A stretch of 64,000 nucleotides of DNA from the NCBI RefSeq assembly GCF_002968635.1, contig NZ_PVBN01000009.1, positions 62,001 to 126,000 of the forward strand, in the 5' to 3' direction. Made by a program: the position numbers and the translations under genes. Positions 40,676 to 51,112 of this stretch are shown piece after piece (position 1 is the first letter of the stretch; each line of letters begins with the position of its first letter). A model generated the notes under the pieces. That model had not been told where the DNA came from. It did no database searches and was given only the letters and a program-made list of their open reading frames with translations. Source of the stretch: Neorhizobium alkalisoli. GTDB lineage: Bacteria > Pseudomonadota > Alphaproteobacteria > Rhizobiales > Rhizobiaceae.

Positions 40676-43348
40676 ATGCATCCAGAACTCGGAAATGAGA
40701 ACAGCATAAAGACCACCTGCGCTTATTGCGGCGTCGGCTGCGGCGTCATCGCCTCGGTGGACGAAACCGGCGCGGTGAAAGTCGCAGGCGATCCCGATCA
40801 TCCCGCCAACTACGGCCGCCTCTGTTCGAAGGGCTCGGCGCTCGCCGAGACCATAGATCTCGATGGTCGGGTCCTCTATCCCGAGATTCACGGCCAGCGC
40901 GCCGAATGGGATGAGGCCCTGGATCTCGTCGCCGGCAAGTTTTCCGAGGCCATTGCCGAGCATGGACCGGATGCCGTGGCCTTCTACGTCTCCGGCCAGC
41001 TTCTGACGGAAGACTATTACGTCGCGAACAAGCTGATGAAGGGCTTCATCGGCTCTGCGAATATCGATACCAATTCCCGGCTCTGCATGTCCTCTTCCGT
41101 CGCCGGCCATCGCCGCGCCTTCGGCTCCGACACCGTGCCCGGCACCTACGAAGACCTGGAACTCGCCGACCTTGTCATCCTTACCGGCTCCAACCTCGCC
41201 TGGTGTCATCCCGTCATCTACCAGCGACTGGCAGCAGCGAAAGCCGCCCGCCCGGCGATGAAGGTGATCGTCATCGATCCGCGCCGCACCATGACCTGCG
41301 ACATCGCCGACCTGCACCTGGCGATCCGGCCGGATGGCGACACGGCGTTGTTCATGGGGTTGCTCGCGCATCTCGCAAAAAGCATCGCGATCGACCAGGA
41401 TTACATTGCCGCCCATACCCAGGGTTTCGCCGAAGCTTTCGCTGTCGCTTCCGCGCTCCCTTTTTCTGAACTGATCGAGCGCACCGGCCTTCCGGCTATG
41501 GAGATCAGGGAATTTTTCCGCCTGTTCGAGACGACGGAAAGGGTGGTCACCTGCTACAGTCAGGGCGTCAACCAGTCCTCCTCAGGCACCGACAAGGTCA
41601 ACGCGATCCTTAACTGCCATCTGGCGACGGGCCGCATCGGCAAGCCGGGGATGGGGCCCTTCTCGCTGACCGGTCAGCCGAACGCCATGGGCGGCCGCGA
41701 GGTCGGCGGCCTCGCCAACATGCTCGCCGCCCATATGGCGATCGAAAACCCGGATCATCGCGACCGGGTACAACGGTTCTGGGCATCCCCGACGATCGCG
41801 CAAAAGCCCGGCCTCAAAGCGGTCGATATGTTTCGTGCCGTGGCCGACGGGCGGATCAAGGCGCTCTGGATCATGGCAACCAACCCCGTTGTCTCCATGC
41901 CGGACGCTGCCGCGGTCGAAGCGGCGATCAAGGCCTGCCCCTTCGTCGTCGTCTCCGATATCCTGCCCGATACGGATACGGCGCGCCACGCCCACGTTCT
42001 TTTGCCCTCGCTCGGCTGGGGAGAGAAGGACGGTACCGTCACCAATTCCGAACGCCGCATTTCCCGCCAGCGACGCTTCCTGGCAGCTCCTGGGCAAGCC
42101 AAAGCCGACTGGTGGCAGCTTGCCGAGGTCGGACGCCGCATGGGTTTTGCCGGTTTCGATTTTCGGTCTCAAGTCGAGATTTTCGCCGAACATGCGGCCC
42201 TCTCGGCTTTCGAGAACAACGGCAGCCGCGATTTCGACATCGGCGCGCACGAGGCGATCGACACGGAGGCATACGACTCTCTCGCACCCTTCCAATGGCC
42301 GCTACCTGCAGGCCCGGAACCCGGGACGACACGCTTCTTCGCCGATGGCGGTTTCTACCACCCGGATCGCAAGGCGCGCTTCGTTGCCGTGCAAGCGCCG
42401 GCGACCGATCGGACCAGCAAACGATATCCGTTGACACTGAACACCGGCCGCATCCGCGACCATTGGCACACCATGACCCGGACCGGCAGGAGCGCCAGGC
42501 TTTCAGGCCACATCGCCGAACCCTTTGCTGAGATTCATCCAGCCGATGCGATGAAACTCGGCATCCAGGGTGCCGGCCTTGTGGAAGTGGAAAGCGCTTT
42601 CGGCAAAACCGTCGTGCGGGCGCTGGTGACCGAACGACAGGCACAGGGAAACGTCTTTGTGCCGATGCACTGGAACGACCAGTTCGCGGCGCAGGCACGC
42701 ATCGATACGCTTGTCGCCCCCTTGACGGACCCTCATTCAGGCCAGCCGGCATCCAAGAACGTCCCCGTTGTCGTCCGCCCGTTCGGGGCGGCCTTCTATG
42801 GATTTGCCGTGTCTTCAGCCAAACCGGCCGGCGTCACCGCAGACTACTGGGCACTCGCCAAAGCTGACGGCGGATGGAGAACGGAACTCGCCTTCAGCAC
42901 CCAGATCAGCGACTGGACGGCCTGGTGCCGTAAAGCCTTTTCAATCGATGCCGATCTCGAACCGCTCGGTTATGCCGATCATGACACCGGCATCCTGCGG
43001 CTTGCCTTCTTCGATGGCTCGAAACTGCTCGCCGCCCTTTTCGTGGCGCGAGAACCCGTCGCCGTCGCCCGCAACTGGGCAATCGCACAACTGACCGCCG
43101 AACACAGCAACCTTCGCAAGCGCTTTGCCATCGTTGCGGGCCGCCCCGGTGCGAACCAGCCGGATCCGGGCGCAACCGTCTGCTCGTGCTTCTCGGTTGG
43201 CGTCAATCGCATCATCGGCGCCGTCCGCGGCGGCTGCCACAGCGTCGAAGCTGTCGGCAAAGAAACCAATGCCGGCACCAATTGCGGCTCCTGCCGCGCT
43301 GAAATTAGGGGGATCATCGATGGATGTCTTGCAGCAGCAGCGGAATGA
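40676..43348 (+). CDS. nasC: Assimilatory nitrate reductase, molybdopterin catalytic subunit
   Basis: An 890-residue Mo-bis-MGD nitrate reductase. The N-terminal [4Fe-4S] cysteines are in TTCAYCGVGCGV (C15, C18, C22) and GRLCSKG; the Mo-ligand cysteine is in SRLCMSSSV; nitrate-reductase-family motifs follow (VILTGSNLAWCHPV, FSLTGQPNAMGGREVGGLAN, LTLNTGRIRDHWHTMTRTG). A C-terminal BFD-like [2Fe-2S] domain has CSCFSVGVNRII and TNCGSCRAEIRGII, typical of the NADH-linked assimilatory enzymes of this class. It reduces nitrate to nitrite in the cytoplasm. The ATG at 40676 is favoured because the cysteine motif begins at residue 15. In many species the same gene is called nasA or narB. Confidence 0.93.
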   Translation: MHPELGNENSIKTTCAYCGVGCGVIASVDETGAVKVAGDPDHPANYGRLCSKGSALAETIDLDGRVLYPEIHGQRAEWDEALDLVAGKFSEAIAEHGPDAVAFYVSGQLLTEDYYVANKLMKGFIGSANIDTNSRLCMSSSVAGHRRAFGSDTVPGTYEDLELADLVILTGSNLAWCHPVIYQRLAAAKAARPAMKVIVIDPRRTMTCDIADLHLAIRPDGDTALFMGLLAHLAKSIAIDQDYIAAHTQGFAEAFAVASALPFSELIERTGLPAMEIREFFRLFETTERVVTCYSQGVNQSSSGTDKVNAILNCHLATGRIGKPGMGPFSLTGQPNAMGGREVGGLANMLAAHMAIENPDHRDRVQRFWASPTIAQKPGLKAVDMFRAVADGRIKALWIMATNPVVSMPDAAAVEAAIKACPFVVVSDILPDTDTARHAHVLLPSLGWGEKDGTVTNSERRISRQRRFLAAPGQAKADWWQLAEVGRRMGFAGFDFRSQVEIFAEHAALSAFENNGSRDFDIGAHEAIDTEAYDSLAPFQWPLPAGPEPGTTRFFADGGFYHPDRKARFVAVQAPATDRTSKRYPLTLNTGRIRDHWHTMTRTGRSARLSGHIAEPFAEIHPADAMKLGIQGAGLVEVESAFGKTVVRALVTERQAQGNVFVPMHWNDQFAAQARIDTLVAPLTDPHSGQPASKNVPVVVRPFGAAFYGFAVSSAKPAGVTADYWALAKADGGWRTELAFSTQISDWTAWCRKAFSIDADLEPLGYADHDTGILRLAFFDGSKLLAALFVAREPVAVARNWAIAQLTAEHSNLRKRFAIVAGRPGANQPDPGATVCSCFSVGVNRIIGAVRGGCHSVEAVGKETNAGTNCGSCRAEIRGIIDGCLAAAAE

Positions 43349-44798
43349 CGCACCCGCCCGCATGGCGCCCCTTGCAAAGCTTCCCGTCTTCTGGGGACTT
43401 GAAGGCAAGCGGGTAGTCATCGTAGGCGGATCGGATGCCGCGGCATGGAAGGCGGAACTTCTGGCCGCTTGCGGCGCCGAGGTTCATGTCTATGCGGAAG
43501 GCCTCACCGAGACCTTCGGAAAACTGATCGAACGGGGAGCCGAGCATCGCCAAGGCCGTTTCGTGCATCATCCCCGGATGTGGAATACCGATGCGTTGGA
43601 AGCTGCCGCCCTGGCGATCGCCGATTGCGAAGAAGAGGACGAAGCGGAGGCCTTTTTCAATGCCGCGCGCAGAGCCGGCGTGCCCGTCAACGTCATCGAC
43701 AAACCAGCTTTCTGCCAGTTCCAGTTCGGTTCGATCGTCAACCGTTCGCCGGTTGTCGTATCGATCTCCACCGACGGCGCGGCGCCGATCCTGGCCCAGG
43801 CGATCCGCCGGCGGATCGAGACGCTTCTGCCGCAATCGCTGAAAGGTTGGGCCGAGCTTGCCCAGTCGATGAGAGAAAAGATCAATGCCCGGCTTGCGCC
43901 GGGTCAGCAGCGGCGCGCCTTCTGGGAGCGTTTCGTTGATCGTGCTTTTGCAGGTTCCAATACGCCGGAGGAGGCCGTCGGCGGGGCGCTTCTGAGGGAA
44001 GCCGAAAGGCTCTCGGAGGCGCCCGCCACCGGCCGCGTCACGCTCGTCGGCGCCGGTCCGGGCGATGCGGAATTGCTGACGCTCAAAGCCGTGCGTGCGC
44101 TGCAGGCCGCGGATGTCATCCTCTTCGATGACCTTGTTTCCGACGATGTGCTGGAACTCGCCCGCCGCGAGGCAAAGCGCATGCTGGTGGGCAAACGCGG
44201 CGGCCGCGAAAGCTGCAAGCAGGAAGACATCAACGCGATGATGGTCAATTTTGCGAAGGCCGGCAAACGCGTCGTGCGTCTGAAATCCGGCGACCCGATG
44301 ATCTTCGGCCGTGCGGGCGAGGAAATCGCCTGCCTGGAGCAGGAAGGCATACCCGTCGATGTCGTACCCGGCATCACTTCGGCGAGTGCTATGGCCTCCC
44401 GGCTCGGCGTTTCGCTCACCCATCGTGACCATGCGCAGGGCGTGCGCTTCGTCACCGGCCACTCCCGCAAGGGCGTCTTGCCGGATAATCTCGACTGGCG
44501 CGCACTCGCCGATTCCAACACCACGACGATCTACTACATGTCGGGTCGCACCGCCGGAGAGATTGCCGCCAAACTCGCTTCGGCGGGAATGAGTTCCTTG
44601 ATGCCCGCAGTCATCGTCAGCGCGGTGAGCCGGCCGAACGAGCGGCGCTGGAGCGGTTCGTTGAACGAGATGTCTGCCGCGATGGCCGAGATCGGCGTCG
44701 ACGAGCCGGTGCTGATCGGTATCGGCGACGTGTTCCGCAAGGTTCTGCGAACCGCAGACACAGATCGCCTGGACAGCCGGATGGCTGCACGCGCCTGA
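43320..44798 (+). CDS. cysG: Siroheme synthase, trifunctional
   Basis: A 492-residue CysG. The N-terminal half (about 1-225) is the precorrin-2 dehydrogenase/ferrochelatase with the NAD motif KRVVIVGGSDAAAWKA, and NVIDKPAFCQFQFGSIVNR; the C-terminal half (about 235-480) is uroporphyrinogen-III C-methyltransferase with VTLVGAGPGDAELLTLKA and VVRLKSGDPMIFGRAGEE. It makes siroheme for NirB. The start at 43320 follows AGGGGG by 8 bases and overlaps the nitrate reductase 3' end by 29 bases; the frame is open further upstream only inside that gene. It is the last gene of the nitrate operon. Confidence 0.95.
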   Translation: MDVLQQQRNDAPARMAPLAKLPVFWGLEGKRVVIVGGSDAAAWKAELLAACGAEVHVYAEGLTETFGKLIERGAEHRQGRFVHHPRMWNTDALEAAALAIADCEEEDEAEAFFNAARRAGVPVNVIDKPAFCQFQFGSIVNRSPVVVSISTDGAAPILAQAIRRRIETLLPQSLKGWAELAQSMREKINARLAPGQQRRAFWERFVDRAFAGSNTPEEAVGGALLREAERLSEAPATGRVTLVGAGPGDAELLTLKAVRALQAADVILFDDLVSDDVLELARREAKRMLVGKRGGRESCKQEDINAMMVNFAKAGKRVVRLKSGDPMIFGRAGEEIACLEQEGIPVDVVPGITSASAMASRLGVSLTHRDHAQGVRFVTGHSRKGVLPDNLDWRALADSNTTTIYYMSGRTAGEIAAKLASAGMSSLMPAVIVSAVSRPNERRWSGSLNEMSAAMAEIGVDEPVLIGIGDVFRKVLRTADTDRLDSRMAARA

Positions 44799-44822
44799 GA
44801 CATGCGGACGAGCTGGAATGAG

Positions 44823-44846
44823 AAGGGGCGGTAAAAACCGCCCCTT
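44823..44846. terminator. Intrinsic terminator after cysG
   Basis: AAGGGGCGGT (44823-44832), loop AAAA, then ACCGCCCCTT (44837-44846) form a ten-pair stem, 24 bp after the cysG stop and 6 bp before the convergent exoP stop. The 3' side continues TCAGTTT, a weak U-tract. It likely ends both transcripts. Confidence 0.8.
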
Positions 44847-44851
44847 TCAGT

Positions 44852-47188
44852 TTATCGCGGCGCCGATGCGGAGCCTTCCTTGTAGTAGGAGAGATAGTTG
44901 TTGCGCAGCCGCTCGGGCGCGCCAGGATCCGCATAGCGGTGCAGTTCCGACATCTCCGTCTTGTTGAGGATGACGCCGACCGTCTTCGAGGCGATCTGCG
45001 GCTCCGAACGCATCACCGACTGCACTGCCTTCGACGGCGTGACACCCCACTCCGTTACGAAGATGAAGCCGTCGACATAAGGCTCGAAAGCCTTGGCATC
45101 GATCACCGGGATGAGCGGCGCCAGATCGACGACGATGACATCGAACGCATCCTTGACGCTTTCGAGGAACTGGCTCATGCCGGCTGAAGCAAGAAGTTCG
45201 CTCGTATGGGCAAGCTGCTTGCTGCGCGTCGTCATCGGCAGGATCGTCAGCCGCGACCGGCGGTCGACACGCGCTGCGTTGGTCCAGGATGTCTTCTGCA
45301 GCACGACCTCGACCAGACCGACCTCCGGCTCCGATGCCAGCATGCGGCTGAGCCCCGGATTGCGCAGATCCGCGTCGATGACGAGGGTGCGCACGCCGCT
45401 CGAGGCGATGAGACCCGCGAAATTCGCGGCAACCATCGACTTGCCCTCGCCGGGAAGGCAGGAAACGACGCCGATGACCCGGCATTTGCGCTCCTGCAGC
45501 ATGATATCGCAGGCAAGCTTGGTATTTCTGAGCGTTTCGGCGAACTGCGAACGCGGGGCTTCGACGGCGACCCTCATCAGACGTCGGAACGAGATCGGGT
45601 TGCCGGGCGGTGCGGCCGCAGCCTCCGCCTCGGTCGGCTGAGGCGCCGGTTTCTCTTCGGCATGGGTGCCGGAGAGCTTCGGCAGATAGCCGAGGAAGCG
45701 AAGGCCCAGCTTGTCCTGAACATCGTCGCCGGTGCGGAAGAAACGCTCGCGCAGTTCCAGCAATGTTGCCGCCGCGCAGCCAAGCATCAGGCCGAGCACG
45801 ACCGACAATGCCATGGTGAGCGTCTTGCGTGGGCTGGAGGGCGCCGTCGGCGTGCCGGCATCGGAAATCACCCGTGCCTTTGCGATCGGGAACGACTGCC
45901 TCTGTGTCGCCTCTTCGAATCGACCGAGATACGATTCGTAGAGCGTCTTCAGAGCCGCAGCCTTCTGCTCCAACTCACGAAGCTGCACCATCGAGACGTT
46001 GGCCTGCGAGTTGCGGCCTGCGACCCGGTCGATGCTGTCGCGGAGCGATTTCTCGCGCGAGCTCGCAACTTCGAATTCGTTGCGGAAACTTCCCGTCAAC
46101 TGCTGAAGTTCGCGGTAGATCTGCTGGGAGATCTCCTCCTTCTCGCCCTTGAGGGCAACCGCCTGGGGATGGTTTGCACCAAACTGCTGGATGACGCCCC
46201 GTTCGCGGTCGTTGATTGCGATATAGCGCTTGCGAAGATCCTGGATCACCGAGTTGTCGGTATCGCGCGCCGAAATGACGGCATTCTCGACGGCCGCCTC
46301 GGCACCCTTGTCGATGATCGCCTTGTATTGCTGATAGCGCGCCGAAGCGGTCGCGGAATCGGCCTGGGCGACGATCAGCTGGCTGTTGAGGTCGGAGAGC
46401 TGCTGACTGGAGAGCAGTTCCCCGCGCGGAGAGACAAGCCCATGCTCGGTCTTGTACTGCTCGACGGCCAGCGATGCCTGTTGCGCGCGGGTATTGAGGT
46501 CGTTGAGCCGCTCCTGCAGCCAGAACGAGGCGCGTTCCGACGCATCAAAATTGGCATTGAGCTGATCCGTCAGATAGGAATCCGCATAAGTCCGGGCGAT
46601 CGCCGCAGAGAGCAACGGGTCGGCAGAGCGGATGGAAATCGCAATGACGGAGCTGCGCCCGACGCGCTCCACCGTCACAGCCTGCTGCAGGAGGGCGGCG
46701 GCCTTCTCGCGTCGACCCATACGCTCGAGCTCTTCAGAGGGCGGCGGTCCGCCTGGCGTCAGCATGGCGGTGACGCTCTTGATCGCGCCCTTGGCAAGGT
46801 CGATCGGCGACCGCGGCGGGTTCACCAGCGTCTCGTTCTGGTCGAATTTACCCTTGTCGACGACGCGCAGTGCAAGCGCCTTCGACTTCAGGATTTCCAC
46901 GGCACTCGACATGCGATTGTCGATCTGCTGGGCCGTCTGGCCGTCCTTCTCATCCTCGGCGTAGCGCGAGAGATTCTCGTCGATGAGAATCTGCGTCATT
47001 GCCGTGTAGATTGGCTGGGCCATGAAAAGATAGAGCCCTGCGAGCACGACGGTCGCGACAATACATGCAGCGATCACGCCCAAGCGGCGGATTACCGCTG
47101 CCCAGAGCTTGTCGAGATCGATGAACGTGTCGCTGTCACGCGTCTCGCTCGGAAATATTGTTCGCGGTCGAAAGTTTACCTGATCCAT
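44852..47188 (-). CDS. exoP: Succinoglycan polymerization/transport protein, BY-kinase
   Basis: A 778-residue fused polysaccharide co-polymerase and bacterial tyrosine kinase, close to the length of S. meliloti ExoP. The Wzz domain (about 25-90) has a first membrane helix near 35-55; long periplasmic coiled coils follow; a second helix is near 450-475; the cytosolic kinase has Walker A SCLPGEGKSMVAANFA (near 575), Walker A' LVIDADLRNPG and a Tyr-rich tail (NNYLSYYKEG). It sets chain length and assists export together with ExoF and ExoQ. It is the last gene of the leftward exoHKLAMONP unit, 76 bp after exoN. Confidence 0.93.
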   Translation of the reverse strand: MDQVNFRPRTIFPSETRDSDTFIDLDKLWAAVIRRLGVIAACIVATVVLAGLYLFMAQPIYTAMTQILIDENLSRYAEDEKDGQTAQQIDNRMSSAVEILKSKALALRVVDKGKFDQNETLVNPPRSPIDLAKGAIKSVTAMLTPGGPPPSEELERMGRREKAAALLQQAVTVERVGRSSVIAISIRSADPLLSAAIARTYADSYLTDQLNANFDASERASFWLQERLNDLNTRAQQASLAVEQYKTEHGLVSPRGELLSSQQLSDLNSQLIVAQADSATASARYQQYKAIIDKGAEAAVENAVISARDTDNSVIQDLRKRYIAINDRERGVIQQFGANHPQAVALKGEKEEISQQIYRELQQLTGSFRNEFEVASSREKSLRDSIDRVAGRNSQANVSMVQLRELEQKAAALKTLYESYLGRFEEATQRQSFPIAKARVISDAGTPTAPSSPRKTLTMALSVVLGLMLGCAAATLLELRERFFRTGDDVQDKLGLRFLGYLPKLSGTHAEEKPAPQPTEAEAAAAPPGNPISFRRLMRVAVEAPRSQFAETLRNTKLACDIMLQERKCRVIGVVSCLPGEGKSMVAANFAGLIASSGVRTLVIDADLRNPGLSRMLASEPEVGLVEVVLQKTSWTNAARVDRRSRLTILPMTTRSKQLAHTSELLASAGMSQFLESVKDAFDVIVVDLAPLIPVIDAKAFEPYVDGFIFVTEWGVTPSKAVQSVMRSEPQIASKTVGVILNKTEMSELHRYADPGAPERLRNNYLSYYKEGSASAPR

Positions 47189-47264
47189 GGGGCTCGCTTT
47201 CCGGAGCTTGTAAGTGACGGACGGCAGCCGCTGCTGCCGTCCGCCGCAAATGAGGTTGTGTTTG

Positions 47265-48170
47265 CTATGCAGCCTGGACCCGCGTCTCGTGCGAGGTCAG
47301 CAGTTCCTTGAGAGAGGCATAGATTTCGGCGCCCATGTCGGCGCGCAGCATGGCGAATGCCACATTGGCTTCGACAAAGCCGCGCTTGCTGCCGCAATCG
47401 AATGTGCGTCCCCTGTAGGGATGCGCATGGAACGGCTGGACCTGGGCAAGCTTGTGCATGCTGTCGGTCAGCTGAATCTCGTTGCCGGCGCCGCGTTCCT
47501 GACGGGCGAGAAGCTCGAAGATCTCCGGCTGGAGAATATAGCGCCCATTCAGGTAATAGTTTGACGGCGCGTCCTCCGGTTTCGGCTTTTCCACCATGGC
47601 GGTCACTTCGAAACCGTTCTTGACGCCTCGGCCGACACCGACGACGCCGTAGCTGGATGTCTCTTCGGGCGCACATTCCTCGACTGCAAAGACATTGCCG
47701 CCGACCTCTTCGTAGAGTTCCATCAGGCCTGCCATGCATCCCTGAGGGCCATAGGACACCATGTCGGGGAGCAGGAGGGCGAAAGGCTCGTTGCCAACAA
47801 GTTCACGGGCGCACCAGACTGCATGTCCGAGGCCGAGCGGCACCTGCTGACGGGTATAGCTCACGGTGCCGGCGACCGGCAGCATCTTTTCGAGCTGCGT
47901 CACCTGCACGGTCTTGCCGGAGCGCGTCAGGGTCGCAATCAGCTCCGGAGCGCTGTCGAAATAGTCCTCGATTGCGGTCTTGTTGCGGCTGGTGACGAAG
48001 ATGATGTTCTCGATCCCTGCCTGCATGGCTTCATCGACCGCATACTGGACGACGGGGCGATCGACGATCGTCAACATTTCTTTCGGCATGGCCTTGGTGG
48101 CCGGCAGGAACCGAGTCCCATTGCCTGCGACGGGGATCACCGCCTTTCGAACTGGTCTATTCATATCCAT
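47265..48170 (-). CDS. exoN: UTP-glucose-1-phosphate uridylyltransferase
   Basis: A 301-residue GalU/ExoN. The nucleotide-binding loop is [22 protein letters not shown] (here with AGNGTR in place of the usual AGLGTR), then [21 protein letters not shown] and [17 protein letters not shown]. It makes UDP-glucose, the donor for seven of the eight sugars of the succinoglycan repeat. The start at 48170 (second ATG at 48164) overlaps the exoO 3' end by 10 bases; the frame runs open further upstream only within exoO. Identification as exoN rather than a housekeeping galU is from its place between exoO and exoP. Confidence 0.93.
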   Translation of the reverse strand: MDMNRPVRKAVIPVAGNGTRFLPATKAMPKEMLTIVDRPVVQYAVDEAMQAGIENIIFVTSRNKTAIEDYFDSAPELIATLTRSGKTVQVTQLEKMLPVAGTVSYTRQQVPLGLGHAVWCARELVGNEPFALLLPDMVSYGPQGCMAGLMELYEEVGGNVFAVEECAPEETSSYGVVGVGRGVKNGFEVTAMVEKPKPEDAPSNYYLNGRYILQPEIFELLARQERGAGNEIQLTDSMHKLAQVQPFHAHPYRGRTFDCGSKRGFVEANVAFAMLRADMGAEIYASLKELLTSHETRVQAA

Positions 48171-49174
48171 TCCTTCGTCCTTTCCGGAGGGCGCCCCCGC
48201 CCTATCCGATCGGATTTCAGTTGGCGCCAGCGGTGTCCCACCAGCCGGCGCATGCGGACAGCAATCGGCATACGCAGGTGCTTGAGTGCACCTGGATTTC
48301 CGATTGCTGTTTTCAAGAAGCCTCCGACGGAGCCTTTCTTGATTTCGTCGACGAGCGTCAGAAATGCCGTCGCCTCGTGGAAACTTCTGGTGCGGCGCCG
48401 CTGAGCGGTCATGGCCTTGGCATCCAGCTTGTAGCGAGCGAGGAAGGCCCGGTCGGAGGCCAGCATCGCGTCGATGTGGGATTGCTCCAGCACCCGCGAA
48501 ATCGAACCCTGCCTGAGGTGATAGACGTAACCGACATCCGGCGTGATCGCGCAGCGTGCGCCGCAAGCAAGCGCTGATGCGAGCAGCAGGTAGTCTTCCC
48601 CTACTCTCAGCGTGTCATCGAAGCGCAGTTGGTGGCGGACCAGGAAATCGCGTTCAAAGATCGGCTTCATGTAACCGAAGTTGAAGGTCGACTGGAAGAT
48701 CACGTTCGAGCCGATGAAGTCGGCAAGCGTCAGGATCGGCCGCCGCTTCAGCGCTTCCCGGGTAAACATCGTCTGCGGCTTTCCGCCTTCGATGGGAATA
48801 ACGTCGAGATTGTCGAGCACGACCTGAGCCTCGGCTTCCTCCGCCCGCTCCAGCATCGTCAGCAGCCGCGTCGGATAGACGGTGTCGTCGGCGTCGAGAA
48901 CGGCAATCCATCGTCCACGCGCCGCCGCAAATCCGGCATTGCGGGCAGCCGCCGGGCCGCCGTTTCTCTCCTGCTCGATGAGCCGCACCCGACCATCCGG
49001 ATAGTGGCGCACGAGTTCGCGCGTGCCGTCCTTCGAGCAATCGTCGATGACGATCACCTCTACCGTTACACCGATCTGGGCAAGGGCGCTGGCAATCGCC
49101 TGTCCGATCGTATCCTCGGCATTGTAGGCCGCGATGACAAAACTCACGTCTGGATGGAAATCGGACATCGTCAT
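48161..49174 (-). CDS. exoO: Succinoglycan glucosyltransferase (GT2)
   Basis: A 337-residue GT-A family-2 transferase: [20 protein letters not shown] at the N-terminus, [17 protein letters not shown], the metal-binding LDADDTVYP, and ED in [13 protein letters not shown] as probable catalytic base region. The S. meliloti counterpart adds a side-chain beta-1,6-glucose. ATG 49174 overlaps the exoM stop (ATGA). Role assigned from gene order and length (338 in S. meliloti as I recall). Confidence 0.88.
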   Translation of the reverse strand: MTMSDFHPDVSFVIAAYNAEDTIGQAIASALAQIGVTVEVIVIDDCSKDGTRELVRHYPDGRVRLIEQERNGGPAAARNAGFAAARGRWIAVLDADDTVYPTRLLTMLERAEEAEAQVVLDNLDVIPIEGGKPQTMFTREALKRRPILTLADFIGSNVIFQSTFNFGYMKPIFERDFLVRHQLRFDDTLRVGEDYLLLASALACGARCAITPDVGYVYHLRQGSISRVLEQSHIDAMLASDRAFLARYKLDAKAMTAQRRRTRSFHEATAFLTLVDEIKKGSVGGFLKTAIGNPGALKHLRMPIAVRMRRLVGHRWRQLKSDRIGRGRPPERTKEWI

Positions 49175-50100
49175 GCGGCTTCGACGGCTCCATATTGACG
49201 GATTTCGCGCATTCCAAGCGTGCCGGAGACCACGCCGGCATGAAGCGCGGCGCGCAGGACATAACGATTGCGGTTGATCGGTGAAAATGCCTTCGCCGCA
49301 GCCATTGCCGTGCAGAAAACGAGTTTCAAGCCCGCAAGTCCGGTCTGCCTGGCGCGGCTTAGGCCGGTGTTTTTTGCAGCCAGAATGCGTCCATGCGTCT
49401 GACCCGACCGGAAACGGCGCTTGGCAAGCCAGGAAAAGCTGGCCCGCTTTTCCGGAACCCGCTCCTCGATAATGGCATCCCGGGCGAACTCGATGCGCCC
49501 TCCATCGTCGGTCAGTCCCGTGAAGAAATGGGTATCCTCGCCGCCGCTCTGTCCGAGCGAAAGTGCAAACCGTCGCCCGGCGACCGCAGGCGAACGCATG
49601 TCGAGCAACACGTTGCAGGTATAGCCGGTCCTGATCCGCCCATCGACCCACACTGGCATCGTGGAGTGGAAATCGCCCTTCCGCATCCACCCCGCGCTTC
49701 GGCCGTCGTAGATCGCCCTGACCGGGCCGAGCACCGCATCGGCCCCGCTGTGCATCAAGGTAGAGAAAAGTTCGGCAAGCCATAGGGGCGTGGCCGTCTC
49801 GTCGTCATCGATGAAGGCGAGATAGTCCGCGTCGCTTTCGGCAAGACAGGCATTGCGGGCGATGGAGATATTCGATTCCGGGCAGTGTACGTAATGGATC
49901 GGAAACGGCGAATGCACCCGCATCTCGTCGACCAACGCCCGCGCGCTGGGACCTGCGTCGTTATCGGCGACTATCAGACGCAGCTGGACCCCCATGGGTT
50001 CGGCAAGCCTGAAGAGGGATTCGAGCGTCGCCTGCAGTTCCGGTCTCCGATAGGTGCAGATGCCGATATCGATACGAACAGATCTTTCGCCTGCCGTCAT
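49171..50100 (-). CDS. exoM: Succinoglycan glucosyltransferase (GT2)
   Basis: A 309-residue family-2 transferase: IDIGICTYRRPELQATLESL, RLIVADNDAGPSA, NISIARNACLAESDADYLAF followed by the acidic IDDDETATPLWL metal site, and GEDTHFF. The counterpart in S. meliloti adds the fourth sugar of the backbone. The ATG at 50100 overlaps the exoA stop (TGATG), so exoA, exoM and exoO are translationally coupled. A longer frame to 50286 lies within exoA and has no ribosome site. Confidence 0.88.
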   Translation of the reverse strand: MTAGERSVRIDIGICTYRRPELQATLESLFRLAEPMGVQLRLIVADNDAGPSARALVDEMRVHSPFPIHYVHCPESNISIARNACLAESDADYLAFIDDDETATPLWLAELFSTLMHSGADAVLGPVRAIYDGRSAGWMRKGDFHSTMPVWVDGRIRTGYTCNVLLDMRSPAVAGRRFALSLGQSGGEDTHFFTGLTDDGGRIEFARDAIIEERVPEKRASFSWLAKRRFRSGQTHGRILAAKNTGLSRARQTGLAGLKLVFCTAMAAAKAFSPINRNRYVLRAALHAGVVSGTLGMREIRQYGAVEAA

Positions 50101-51104
50101 CACACAGTCCTCCTCGGTCGAATACCGGCCAATTCCAGCCAGAAGCCCGCAGACCAGGCGAAATGCATGATCATTGCCGACAGCGACGCGAGCGGGCCAT
50201 AGGGATTTTTCTGCCCGACGGCCATCCAGACGCCGTAGCCGAGGCAGGCCGCGGCCCAGATCGCCAGCGGCACTGCCGCCCACCAATAAAGCAGAGCCAG
50301 AAAGGCCCCGACCACGACCGGCGCGACCGCCAACGGGATTGCCTGCCGGAGCTTCGGGACCGAGCGGTGTTTCAGGAGGTTCTTCGCGCGGCCGCGACCA
50401 TAGGCAAGATATTGCTTGAAGAGCGCCGACGCGCTGGCTCGCGGATAATAGGTCATGTAGGTCTTGCCGGTCATCCAGATGCGGGAGCCCGCGGCACGCA
50501 GCCTGAAATCCAGCTCGGCATCCTCGTTGTGGCTGAAACTCTCGTCGTAACCGCCGACTGAACGAAAGGCCTCAATTCGCATCAGGGCGTGATGGCCGTG
50601 ATCGACCCATTCACCGCCGCCGCCGGCACGATGCTTGGAGCCGCCGTTGCCGAGCTTCGAGTTCTGGGCGATGGCGGTTGCCTTCTGGAAGAGGCCGAAA
50701 CCGACCGTCTCCATACCCACCACCACGGAATCGGCGTTCATCTCGATCGCCTCCTGGATAAGGGTCCGGCAATAGTCATCCGGATAGTCGCCATGTGCGT
50801 CGATACGGATGAGATAGTCCCGATCCTCGCCGAAACGATCGACGGCAAGATTGATGGCAGCACTCTGTATCCGCTTGGGATTGGCGAGCAGCAGAAGATC
50901 TGGGATTTCGGATGTGAGGCTGCCGACGATGTCGGGCGTGCCGTCCTGGCTGCCGCCGTCGGCCACGACGATCAGCATATCCATCGTTCCGCGCTGTGCG
51001 TTGAGCTTGCGCAGGAGCGGCTCGATCGTCGCCGCCTCGTTGAGGCAGGGGATCACCAGAAGCGTTCGGACATCCTGGATATCGGAGAGTAAACGCGAAA
51101 CCAT
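50100..51104 (-). CDS. exoA: Succinoglycan glucosyltransferase (GT2), membrane-associated
   Basis: A 334-residue family-2 transferase with LLVIPCLNEAATIEPLLRKL, LIVVADGGSQDGTPDIV, YLIRIDAHGDYPDDYC and a HNEDAELDFRLRAAG motif, plus two C-terminal hydrophobic segments (about 250-300) that should hold it at the membrane. In S. meliloti ExoA adds the third sugar (beta-1,3-glucose). GGTGGAG lies 3-9 bases before the ATG at 51104. It follows exoL by 8 bp. Confidence 0.9.
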   Translation of the reverse strand: MVSRLLSDIQDVRTLLVIPCLNEAATIEPLLRKLNAQRGTMDMLIVVADGGSQDGTPDIVGSLTSEIPDLLLLANPKRIQSAAINLAVDRFGEDRDYLIRIDAHGDYPDDYCRTLIQEAIEMNADSVVVGMETVGFGLFQKATAIAQNSKLGNGGSKHRAGGGGEWVDHGHHALMRIEAFRSVGGYDESFSHNEDAELDFRLRAAGSRIWMTGKTYMTYYPRASASALFKQYLAYGRGRAKNLLKHRSVPKLRQAIPLAVAPVVVGAFLALLYWWAAVPLAIWAAACLGYGVWMAVGQKNPYGPLASLSAMIMHFAWSAGFWLELAGIRPRRTV

Positions 51105-51112
51105 ACTCCACC

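Noticed and set aside
45206..47311. 701-codon + strand frame opposite exoP
   Set aside because: Antisense shadow of exoP, which has Walker motifs and full expected length.
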